A model generated the notes under the pieces. The model ran no database searches. It worked only from the letters and a program-made list of their open reading frames with translations, and was not told the DNA's origin. 64,000 nucleotides of DNA from Vibrio sp. D404a (GTDB lineage: Bacteria; Pseudomonadota; Gammaproteobacteria; Enterobacterales; Vibrionaceae), in NCBI RefSeq assembly GCF_030248535.1, contig NZ_JAHGAJ010000046.1:1-64000 (forward strand). The letters run 5' to 3'. Below are positions 35,251-42,379 of this stretch, in pieces. The position numbers and the translations under genes are program-made. The first letter of the stretch is position 1. Each line of letters starts with the position of its first letter.

Positions 35251-35556
35251 TTATCCCTTCACGGCTTGTTTAACCGTGCTTTTCAGGTTTTGCATGAAAT
35301 TCTTAAAGTGAGGCATGAAATCAACAAACAGAGGATGTTTGCGGTCTTTCATCATCACAGGTCCCAATAAACGCAGAGCCACGGCCACTTTCGTCGCGGT
35401 TTCTGGTTCTAGGCCACTGCCCTTCTTCAAGTTATCAACGACGTTGAACAGGTCTTCGCGATCTTGATAATCAAACTCTAGGGTTCTTGCTTGTTCAGTA
35501 CCGACTTCTTCAATAGTGATACGGTACTGTTTGTCTTTGCGAATTGTAGGAATCAT
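35251..35556 (-). CDS. DUF3861-like small protein
   Basis: A 101-residue protein containing KDKQYRITIEEVGTEQARTL and a helical C-terminal part (PETATKVAVALRLLGPVMM; HFKNFMQNLKSTVKQAVKG). This arrangement resembles DUF3861 proteins. ATG 35556 has TTAGAGGCC upstream and is preferred to the start at 35607, which lies close to the preceding gene. It is 62 bases downstream of the DUF2798 gene and probably co-transcribed with it under the divergent MarR regulator. Function unknown. Confidence 0.65.
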   Translation of the reverse strand: MIPTIRKDKQYRITIEEVGTEQARTLEFDYQDREDLFNVVDNLKKGSGLEPETATKVAVALRLLGPVMMKDRKHPLFVDFMPHFKNFMQNLKSTVKQAVKG

Positions 35557-35618
35557 TTTTTGGCCTCTAATGCATTTAAGTTGGTCGTTAATAAAGTTAG
35601 AAATCACGATGATGTTGA

Positions 35619-36110
35619 TTAGCTCTTTAGGAACTTCTCTACCTTTGGCTTAATCGTCATCGACACGGTAATCATCAGTACCAGTGCAACAGGAAGTGCC
35701 CCAAGTACGCCACTCATCCATGCATCTACAAAATCAGCGCGGTTGTCTAAACCAACACTGTGATAGGCGCTGGTTAACGCCATCCCTGACTCCATCACTA
35801 ACGCCATAATGATGCCAACAAGTGCATCTCTCGCTTTAGCGGCCATATTCGGCAGCAGCTTCTGTGCACCTTTCGTTAACAACGCCATCATGGTGAAACC
35901 TAACGGAATCACGGTAAACAGCGCTGTAAAAAAGTTAGTTGCCCAATCGGCAAAGAAAGTCTCCGTAAAACCTAGGTTAAGGTACGTCATTGTTCCGGTG
36001 ATCGTGCCACCCATCAGGCTAACCATGCCCAACATAACCAAGACTTTTTGGATAAGCGGCGTTTTCTGTGGCTCGATTACTGATTCATTCATCACAGCTT
36101 GTACAGTCAT
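35619..36110 (-). CDS. DUF2798-family membrane protein
   Basis: A 163-residue inner-membrane protein with four hydrophobic helices arranged as two similar halves. Each half carries a G-x-x-M-A/G-x-x-M-T/S-type segment (GMVSLMGGTITGTMTYLN; GIIMALVMESGMALTSAYH), consistent with two DUF2798 units. GGAGAAGA precedes the ATG. It is transcribed divergently from the marR gene across a 99-base gap with two palindromes, so MarR control is likely. Function unknown; small MarR-linked membrane proteins often serve stress or efflux roles, but nothing here shows it. Confidence 0.78.
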   Translation of the reverse strand: MTVQAVMNESVIEPQKTPLIQKVLVMLGMVSLMGGTITGTMTYLNLGFTETFFADWATNFFTALFTVIPLGFTMMALLTKGAQKLLPNMAAKARDALVGIIMALVMESGMALTSAYHSVGLDNRADFVDAWMSGVLGALPVALVLMITVSMTIKPKVEKFLKS

Positions 36111-36144
36111 TCTCTTCTCCAGTCTTGAATTAGCTTTGAATTAA

Positions 36145-36159
36145 GTTGATAATGTCAAC
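36145..36159. promoter_or_regulatory. MarR-type operator 1
   Basis: GTTGATAATGTCAAC: perfect five-base arms around a five-base centre. It lies 35 bases upstream of the DUF2798 ATG. Confidence 0.65.
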
Positions 36160-36173
36160 CATAGTTTAATTTG

Positions 36174-36188
36174 ATTGATAATGTCAAC
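36174..36188. promoter_or_regulatory. MarR-type operator 2
   Basis: ATTGATAATGTCAAC repeats the first site, 29 bases away centre to centre, with only its outermost pair broken. It lies 22 bases before the marR ATG, suited to autorepression. Confidence 0.65.
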
Positions 36189-36209
36189 TAGTTTGACTAA
36201 GGCGTTTTT

Positions 36210-36641
36210 ATGTCTGAAGGTAAATCACTGGATAGCCTGTTTAAATTGGTACATGCCGTAAAAAGAAATGTGCATGAAAAGATAGAGGCGTTGGATCTCG
36301 ATATTGCACCTATGCACGTGCGTGTATTAAAGATCATCACCAAGAAGCCGCAGTGTACTGCTGTTGATATCGCGAACTTTTTGGACCGAGATAAGGCGCA
36401 AGTGACTCGCCTTCTCAGTGCCCTAATTAAACAAGAATTGATCGTTAAAGAACCCAACCCCGAAGACAAGCGCAGTCAATGTTTGGCTATCACCGAGCGC
36501 GGTAAAGCCATTGTCGATCAGCTAAGTGAGGTTGATAGCGAGATGTTTGAGAAGATGAAGATAGGCATTGATAGTGATGAGCTCGCAACCTTTGAGCGAG
36601 TAGCTAAAGCGATGGCTCAAAATCTCAATTCGAAAGGATAA
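36210..36641 (+). CDS. MarR-family transcriptional regulator
   Basis: A 143-residue winged-helix regulator. The recognition region is CTAVDIANFLDRDKAQVTRLLSALI and the wing is KEPNPEDKRSQCLAITERGK, where the D-x-R-S pattern is the MarR hallmark. It is divergent from the DUF2798-DUF3861 genes, and two copies of a TTGATAATGTCAA palindrome lie between them, making a self-contained regulator/target pair. The inducer is unknown. TAAGG precedes the ATG. Confidence 0.9.
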   Translation: MSEGKSLDSLFKLVHAVKRNVHEKIEALDLDIAPMHVRVLKIITKKPQCTAVDIANFLDRDKAQVTRLLSALIKQELIVKEPNPEDKRSQCLAITERGKAIVDQLSEVDSEMFEKMKIGIDSDELATFERVAKAMAQNLNSKG

Positions 36642-36646
36642 AAAAC

Positions 36647-36678
36647 AAAGAGCGCACTATTTTGAGTGCGCTCTTTTC
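36647..36678. terminator. Bidirectional terminator after marR
   Basis: A 12-bp stem (36647-36658 with 36665-36676) around ATTTTG, with T residues on the plus side and TTTGTTTTTT on the minus side. It serves marR and the converging PLP-enzyme operon. Confidence 0.88.
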
Positions 36679-36697
36679 GTTTGATTGTGATTCGGGA

Positions 36698-37933
36698 TTA
36701 GTCTTTGCGAAGAATGCCTTCCAACACATTGAACAGTAAGTCGATCTCTTCAGTTGAGTTGTAGTGCATACAGCCGATGCGAACCACGCCTGTCTCTTCA
36801 ATACCTAGCTGCTTCACTAAGCCAAGTGCGTAAAAGTGGCCATTCCAAACACAGATATTGTGCTCGCCTAGCGCTTTAGCTATCGACTCTGTTGAGTGGT
36901 CATCGAACGTGATGGCAAACGTCGGCGTACGCAAGTTCGAGTCATGGGTTGTTCTACCGTAAAGGCGAACACCACTCAGCTCGTTTAATCTCTGCAAGAA
37001 ATACTCGCTCAGTTGGCTTTCATGTCGGTTGTATAACTGATAGCTCTGCTCCAAACGCGTTCTTAATCCCTCAGCCGGATCGCCGCACTGCGCAAGGTAG
37101 TCAACCGCCGCAATCACACCAGCCAAACCTTCAAAGCTCTGAGTACCCGTTTCAAAACGTCCCGGGCCAATATTCGTCGCAGGCTCAACCTTGTAAGGCT
37201 TTAATGTGTGAAGCCACTGCGGAGCAACATAAGCAATACCAACGTGAGGGCCAAAAAACTTGTAGGCAGAACAAGCCAAAAAGTCACAGTTAAGCTTCTG
37301 TACGTCAATCAAGTGATGAGGTGCATAGTGAACCGCATCAACGTAAACCTGCGCACCTTTACTGTGTGCTAGCTCTACAACTTTCTCTACATCAACAATC
37401 GAACCTGTCGTGTTTGATGCAAATGTCACCGCGACCAATCGAGTCTTATCACTCAATAGAGATTCGAAATGTGCCATGTCTAGGCTGCAGTCTGCTTCAT
37501 CTACTCGAACTTGATGAACAACAACGCCTTTGTCTTCTGCTGCTTGCTGCCAGCTTGATACATTTGAGTAGTGATCGAGTGCTGTGACAATGATTTCATC
37601 GCCCTCATTCCAATCTCGGCTAATTGCTCGGCTTAATTGGAAAGTCAGCGAGGTCATATTGGCGCCAAACACGATGTTGCCAGAAGACTCTGCATTCAGT
37701 AATGCTTGAACTGACTCTCTCGCCTGCTGCATTAGCCCTGTCGTTTTCTGGCTCGAAAAGTAGTGTCCACCTAGATTTGAATTAAAATGGCCAAGATACT
37801 CAGTCATTGAGGCAAGGACATTTTCAGGGACTTGCGAACCACCGGGCCCATCAAAAAAAGTAACAGGCTTGCCATTATGATATTGGCTTAACGCGCTAAA
37901 CTGCTGGCGAACATCATTAAGAGTGAAGGACAT
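36698..37933 (-). CDS. Class V aminotransferase / cysteine-desulfurase-like PLP enzyme (VC1184 type)
   Basis: A fold-type I PLP enzyme of 411 residues. The PLP lysine lies in SAYKFFGPHVGIAY; the phosphate-binding region is FGANMTSLTFQLSRAI, and DALDHYSN/DAVHYAPH segments match class V. It fits the VC1184 subfamily of cysteine-desulfurase-like proteins, but the C-terminal cysteine lies in RIGCMHYNSTEEID rather than the usual RTGHHC loop, so desulfurase activity is doubtful. I prefer ATG 37933 (AAAGGA eight bases upstream) to ATG 37942. It overlaps the preceding oxygenase gene by 17 bases, so the two are translationally coupled. Confidence 0.85.
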   Translation of the reverse strand: MSFTLNDVRQQFSALSQYHNGKPVTFFDGPGGSQVPENVLASMTEYLGHFNSNLGGHYFSSQKTTGLMQQARESVQALLNAESSGNIVFGANMTSLTFQLSRAISRDWNEGDEIIVTALDHYSNVSSWQQAAEDKGVVVHQVRVDEADCSLDMAHFESLLSDKTRLVAVTFASNTTGSIVDVEKVVELAHSKGAQVYVDAVHYAPHHLIDVQKLNCDFLACSAYKFFGPHVGIAYVAPQWLHTLKPYKVEPATNIGPGRFETGTQSFEGLAGVIAAVDYLAQCGDPAEGLRTRLEQSYQLYNRHESQLSEYFLQRLNELSGVRLYGRTTHDSNLRTPTFAITFDDHSTESIAKALGEHNICVWNGHFYALGLVKQLGIEETGVVRIGCMHYNSTEEIDLLFNVLEGILRKD

Positions 37934-38576
37934 TGCGCTCATCCTTTGCTGTCAGTACAAATACATCCATATGACCCACTTCGCCGTGGTCAATCGTTCG
38001 GATTGGCTGGGCGTTGTGCCAAAGTTTGCTGTCTGCAAGCATTGCAACTTCACCATCTTCCAGCACTTTTCTGAAGAATGGCGCTTCATGAAAGTCTTGG
38101 TAAAGCATGATCTCACCGCCGACAATGTTATGGCGATTCATACCAATCAAGGCAATATGATCAAAACCATCTTGGTGCACGCCTTCTGGAGCAACTTGCG
38201 TCTCGTCGTAGATTGCTGAGATACGAATTTGGTGAATCTCGATCTCTTGTCCGTCTGCTAAGCCGTTTGTCTCAATGAACAGCTCACACATCTCCTGCAT
38301 ACCTTCGCTTTGGAGAGTATTCGCTTCTACTGGTTCAAATTGACGTACCACATCGCCTTGAAAGTGATTGATGTCTTCTGATTGAACAAAATTGTGCTTG
38401 TCCTGCTCCACAACCTGACCACCGCAAAAACGAATCACTGAGTATCTTCTCAATCGGAACTTACCATCCGCGTGTTCAGTACTTGGTAGCTTTTCAAATG
38501 AAGGTGACAGCTCTTCAACCGCATGGTTGCTGAGATGCGTTATATGTAGGGTGTTTTCGTGAGCATGTAACATCAT
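37917..38576 (-). CDS. 2-oxoglutarate/Fe(II)-dependent oxygenase (PF10014-like)
   Basis: A 219-residue protein with the facial triad H134-x-D136 (GVHQDGFDH) and H187 (LWHNAQPIR), Arg193 being placed to bind 2-oxoglutarate. It resembles the 2OG-Fe dioxygenase family that includes L-isoleucine 4-hydroxylase, so a free amino acid is a reasonable substrate guess. AAGGAGTCG precedes two adjacent ATGs (38576 and 38573). It is first gene of an operon with the PLP enzyme, the order expected if a hydroxylated amino acid is then handled by PLP chemistry. The substrate is not known. Confidence 0.82.
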   Translation of the reverse strand: MMLHAHENTLHITHLSNHAVEELSPSFEKLPSTEHADGKFRLRRYSVIRFCGGQVVEQDKHNFVQSEDINHFQGDVVRQFEPVEANTLQSEGMQEMCELFIETNGLADGQEIEIHQIRISAIYDETQVAPEGVHQDGFDHIALIGMNRHNIVGGEIMLYQDFHEAPFFRKVLEDGEVAMLADSKLWHNAQPIRTIDHGEVGHMDVFVLTAKDERNVLHS

Positions 38577-39602
38577 CGACTCCTTAATGAATGTCCACTT
38601 TACTTATTTTATTTAACCTTTTGTTTACATAAATGATACGTGAAGATCTGGTTAAATCAACTTTAAACAACCATTTATTCTGCTGTAGAGATAAATTTAA
38701 AACTTAATTCCAACTTGAATTCGAAAACCAGTGATTAAAACCAGTTCAAAAGTTGGGCACCTTTAAAATTCAGCACACTTCACTGGCTAGTTTTATTCAC
38801 TATTTTTAATTAAAAAGGCAATGTTTAATTTGGCACGCTATTCTCTAATTTTCTGCGCAGCGTTGTGTTTTGAAGGGAATGGATGAGGAATTTGGATGAG
38901 CAGAAATAGACAAACATGATAATGATTGCCAACAAAAACGGTTACAGACTGAAATGCGACACACCTAATGAAGCAACAGCTATTAACCATTTACACAGTG
39001 ATAGCACATTGGTTAATTTATCAACTGTAAAGTATCCAAACGCCTTTGCTTGCGCGTCTGGAACAGGTCGAGTTCGGGGGGAACTCGGCCACCCCAAGGT
39101 CACATTTACTTGCTTTGGGGATTGTTCGCTTTCTCAATCTCAAGCATTTTTGAATTCTGACCACAACAATAAGCGCAATTTCAAGACGAGTAGAATGGGT
39201 TCACGAACGCCGGGGGTTACTTCTAAACACGTTTGTGCCTCTTTCCTTATTGCGACTGATTCAACACGTACTCCAACAAAGCTTAATCTGACTCACTTTT
39301 TCAAATCCTACTCTGTGACCAAATTTACTAATTGGCTATACCTCTCTGTACTAAAGGCATAGAGCCATACAAAAATATATTCATGTATCTACTATAGAAG
39401 TGTTTTTCTATTAACCCTCAACTAATTATGCATACCTGAGTCACCGATTGGCACATCAATTTATGCTTTACATAAGAATTTTATATTTTGGGAGGGACAG
39501 TAACCTTTACCGATTAAGTTGCTGTTATTTTTGATAAAAAAACGTATCGTTGACATCTAATATTTTTAGTAAGCTGTAATTCACAGTACAGGATTAGGAC
39601 GA
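38577..39602. other. Gene-poor kilobase with strong stem-loops
   Basis: No convincing gene. One open frame of 148 codons (38916-39362, plus) has no ribosome-binding site and an uneven, low-complexity composition, so I do not call it. From 39066 two hairpins adjoin: a 10-bp stem around GGGGG (39066-39090) and CCCCAA/TTGGGG (39092-39097 with 39115-39120). They are GC-rich in an otherwise AT-rich stretch and lack T-tracts. This could be a structured RNA or a decayed mobile element; I cannot tell. Confidence 0.5.
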
Positions 39603-40289
39603 ATGGACAAGAAGTTTACATTTCAAATGCAATGCGTGTTACTTTGTGTTTTTGTTGGTCTAACTGTTATTTATTCAAGTTTGATGTCAAGTATACTTGG
39701 CATTAGTCTACTTACCGGTTCTGACTTTGAATACGTTATGAAGTTGGTGTTTTTTTTGTCTATTTCGTCAATTTTGGCGTATCCCTCCACTCGTATAATC
39801 TCAGATCTATTTCACCGGTACTTAAAATCTTTAATCTATCGTATAAATAAACATAAATATGACAGCGTCAGTGAACTGCAACTGAAGTCGGAAACTCTAT
39901 TATCTGTGATTAGCCTGTTGCTCATAGTACTTTTATCATATTTTTATTCTGTTTTTAGGCATCCCGTAATACTGAGCTGCTCAGTTTTTTTTGGTGCTAT
40001 TTTATTCTTAGTTTGGTCGATTCAAAGAAAAAGAGAGTGGTCTTCATGTATAAAAATTTATCAGAAAACCATGTTCATATTGCAAGAAATCTTTTTAGCG
40101 ATTGCAATACTCGTATCCTTTTTTTCCTGTCATTTAGTATTACATATTGCTTTTTCCCAAAGTGAAGAGCTTGACTTAAATCTTCAAAGAGCTATAGCGT
40201 TTTACCAATTATCTGAAGCTATTTTATTAGGTTTTATAGTAGGGTTTTCCTGTGAAACTTTGGCTAAAGTAATCAAAAAAGCGGCGTAA
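39603..40289 (+). CDS. Unknown multi-pass membrane protein (accessory module gene 1)
   Basis: A 228-residue protein with about six hydrophobic segments: about 10-36, 45-65, 96-115, 121-138, 157-178 and 203-220. Lys/Arg-rich loops between them (FHRYLKSLIYRINKHKYD; IQRKREWSS) suggest cytoplasmic loops. I recognise no family. Codon use is strongly A/T-ended, unlike the flanking trxB and PLP-enzyme genes, which suggests recent acquisition. GGATTAGGACGA precedes the ATG. It is followed after 26 bases by gene 2 on the same strand, making a two-gene operon. Confidence 0.65.
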   Translation: MDKKFTFQMQCVLLCVFVGLTVIYSSLMSSILGISLLTGSDFEYVMKLVFFLSISSILAYPSTRIISDLFHRYLKSLIYRINKHKYDSVSELQLKSETLLSVISLLLIVLLSYFYSVFRHPVILSCSVFFGAILFLVWSIQRKREWSSCIKIYQKTMFILQEIFLAIAILVSFFSCHLVLHIAFSQSEELDLNLQRAIAFYQLSEAILLGFIVGFSCETLAKVIKKAA

Positions 40290-40315
40290 CGCTGCGCCAT
40301 ACCTAAAGAGGAATT

Positions 40316-40978
40316 ATGGAATCAATCTATAACGTCATCCAAGAGAATCCAGAGTATTTTGCATGGCTTTTCGGAGTTGTGAATGCGCTTTGGGGCGTAT
40401 TCATGTACTTCAATAAACAAACTCATGACAAAAATCTTAAGAAAGTAGAACAAGACTTGAGGTATCAGGCAGATAGACGGCTAAAAGTGTTTGACCTCAA
40501 AGCGAGAGAGTATAGTAATTATGTTACTGAGTTAGATGCTTTCGGAAGAAAGGCAAAGGTTGAATTACCAGAACGAATGCAGCCAATATTTGATGAATAC
40601 TTAAAAAGGTACATGACTGCCATTGCATCAAATAATGAGGACGACCAAAGAGAAGTTGTTGCTTGGTTCACTCTACAGATTGCAGCTTTCATGCGCGAGG
40701 GGCAAGCGGACCTACTGAAATTAAAATTTGAATCAAACCGTCTAAAGTTGATAGCAACAGATGAAATGCTTGTGACCTTTGAATCAATAGAACAACTTAC
40801 AACTGAAGCCATGGAACACGCTAATACGTTCATGAAAGGGTTTATTAGTATAGTTATCAACGAAGAAAACGATAAAGCCAAAGAGTATCAAGTAGAAGCT
40901 AATAGGTTAGGAAAATGTATTCAGGAAAAAACTGATTTACTCTTAAAACAAATGCGTAACGAGTTGAGTGAGATTTAG
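40316..40978 (+). CDS. Unknown membrane-anchored helical protein (accessory module gene 2)
   Basis: A 220-residue protein. One N-terminal membrane helix (about 14-33, YFAWLFGVVNALWGVFMYF) is followed by a long, charged, almost wholly helical cytoplasmic part. Residues about 38-75 look like coiled coil (HDKNLKKVEQDLRYQADRRL), and the C-terminal 60 residues again form an amphipathic helix. No catalytic motif is visible. AAAGAGGAATT gives a good ribosome-binding site, 26 bases after gene 1. A partner or sensor of the multi-pass protein encoded upstream is the simplest guess. It shares that gene's AT-rich codon use. Confidence 0.65.
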   Translation: MESIYNVIQENPEYFAWLFGVVNALWGVFMYFNKQTHDKNLKKVEQDLRYQADRRLKVFDLKAREYSNYVTELDAFGRKAKVELPERMQPIFDEYLKRYMTAIASNNEDDQREVVAWFTLQIAAFMREGQADLLKLKFESNRLKLIATDEMLVTFESIEQLTTEAMEHANTFMKGFISIVINEENDKAKEYQVEANRLGKCIQEKTDLLLKQMRNELSEI

Positions 40979-41265
40979 GCATAACAAACGTAAAATACTC
41001 TTTCTAGTTTTCTGAGCACTCAAACATGCGGACTCCCCAATCGTTTTTGAAGCACTGTAACAAGCCTTGGTTTGGCTCACATAATGTCAGCCCGCCTAGC
41101 ACACCGACCGCTGTTCTCTCAGCCACGAGAACGTTTGTCTCGGTTAAGTTCTAACCTATAACGATTAATTACATTTGCGCCCTTGTTAAAACTTTAATTG
41201 CCCTCATATTTTCCATACAATCATCAGCGATTATAAATAAAAACGAATTCAACCTCGGAGTCCTC

Positions 41266-42225
41266 ATGAGCGACGTAAAGCATTGTAATTTATTGATTCT
41301 TGGTTCTGGCCCTGCCGGCTACACTGCTGCTGTTTACGCAGCTCGTGCTAACCTAAACCCAGTTCTTGTTACCGGTATGCAGCAAGGTGGTCAATTAACA
41401 ACAACCACTGAAGTTGAAAACTGGCCTGGCGATGCAGAAGGCCTAACAGGTCCGGGTCTTATGGAGCGTATGAAAGAGCACGCCGAGCGATTTGAAACTG
41501 AAATCCTATTCGACCACATTAACGAAGTTGATCTATCGAAGCGTCCTTTCACACTCAAAGGTGATTCAGGTGAGTACACCTGTGATGCATTGATCATCTC
41601 GACGGGTGCTTCAGCGAAGTACCTAGGTCTTGAATCTGAAGAAGCATTCAAAGGCCGTGGTGTATCAGCGTGTGCTACATGTGATGGTTTCTTCTACCGC
41701 AACCAGAAAGTTGCCGTAGTTGGTGGCGGTAACACAGCCGTTGAAGAAGCACTTTACCTTTCAAACATCGCGTCTGAAGTTCACCTAATTCACCGTCGTG
41801 ACACATTCCGCGCTGAGAAGATCTTGGTTAAGCGTTTAATGGACAAAGTTGAGAACGGTAACATCGTACTTCACACAGACCGCACGCTAGACGAAGTTCT
41901 TGGTGACGATATGGGCGTTACAGGCGTTCGCATTAAAGATACTCAGTCTGATAAGACAGAAGATATCGATGTAATGGGCGCGTTTATCGCTATCGGCCAC
42001 CAGCCAAATACGGGCATCTTCAAAGGCCAACTAGAAATGAAGGACGATTACATCATCGTACAATCTGGCCTAGAAGGTAACGCAACGCAAACCAGTATCG
42101 AAGGTGTATTTGCTGCGGGCGACGTAATGGACCACAACTACCGTCAAGCGATCACATCAGCAGGTACAGGTTGTATGGCGGCACTTGATGCGGAACGTTT
42201 CCTAGACGGACTGACCGATAAGTAA
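41266..42225 (+). CDS. trxB: Thioredoxin reductase
   Basis: A 319-residue flavoprotein that reduces thioredoxin with NADPH. FAD binding is by LILGSGPAGYTAAVYAARA near the N terminus, the redox-active disulfide is C136-A-T-C139 (ACATCDGFF), NADPH binding is by VVGGGNTAVEEAL, and the C-terminal FAD segment is GVFAAGDVMDHNYRQAITSAGTG. CTCGGAGTCCTC precedes the ATG. Its neighbour cydDC, which exports thiols, is a common gammaproteobacterial arrangement, but a terminator separates the two units. TrxB may also support NrdH of the class Ib reductase in this window. Confidence 0.97.
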   Translation: MSDVKHCNLLILGSGPAGYTAAVYAARANLNPVLVTGMQQGGQLTTTTEVENWPGDAEGLTGPGLMERMKEHAERFETEILFDHINEVDLSKRPFTLKGDSGEYTCDALIISTGASAKYLGLESEEAFKGRGVSACATCDGFFYRNQKVAVVGGGNTAVEEALYLSNIASEVHLIHRRDTFRAEKILVKRLMDKVENGNIVLHTDRTLDEVLGDDMGVTGVRIKDTQSDKTEDIDVMGAFIAIGHQPNTGIFKGQLEMKDDYIIVQSGLEGNATQTSIEGVFAAGDVMDHNYRQAITSAGTGCMAALDAERFLDGLTDK

Positions 42226-42298
42226 AACCTCAGTTTCCAGTTTTGCCTCTTGGCACGCTAAATACTGAGTTTAAATACACTTTGTTATAATTCCCTAG

Positions 42299-42330
42299 AA
42301 CCCCGTGGTATATCCACGGGGTTTTCTTTT
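42299..42330 (+). terminator. Terminator of trxB
   Basis: AACCCCGTGG (42299-42308) pairs with CCACGGGGTT (42314-42323), followed by TTCTTTT. Confidence 0.9.
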
Positions 42331-42351
42331 GTATACTAGCCGCCCTCAACC

Positions 42352-42366
42352 GAATAATAATTATCA
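42352..42366 (+). promoter_or_regulatory. Possible Fur box upstream of cydDC
   Basis: GAATAATAATTATCA matches the Fur 7-1-7 pattern (TGATAAT-n-ATTATCA) at 12 of 14 positions. It lies 13 bases before the cydD ATG. The region is AT-rich, so chance similarity is possible. Confidence 0.4.
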
Positions 42367-42379
42367 TTAAGCCTTCATA

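Noticed and set aside
38916..39362. Open frame of 148 codons in the gene-poor region
   Set aside because: No ribosome-binding site, uneven composition, no recognisable domain, and it runs through two strong hairpins. It is kept only as part of the described interval.
40980..41105. Resemblance to an integron attC site after the two-gene module (TAACAAACG at one end, GTCAGCCCGCCTAG at the other, about 120 bp apart)
   Set aside because: The ends recall Vibrio cassette recombination sites, but the core RYYYAAC/GTTRRRY pairs and internal complementarity are not convincing, and no integrase or neighbouring cassettes are present. Worth a structure-based attC search, but not called.
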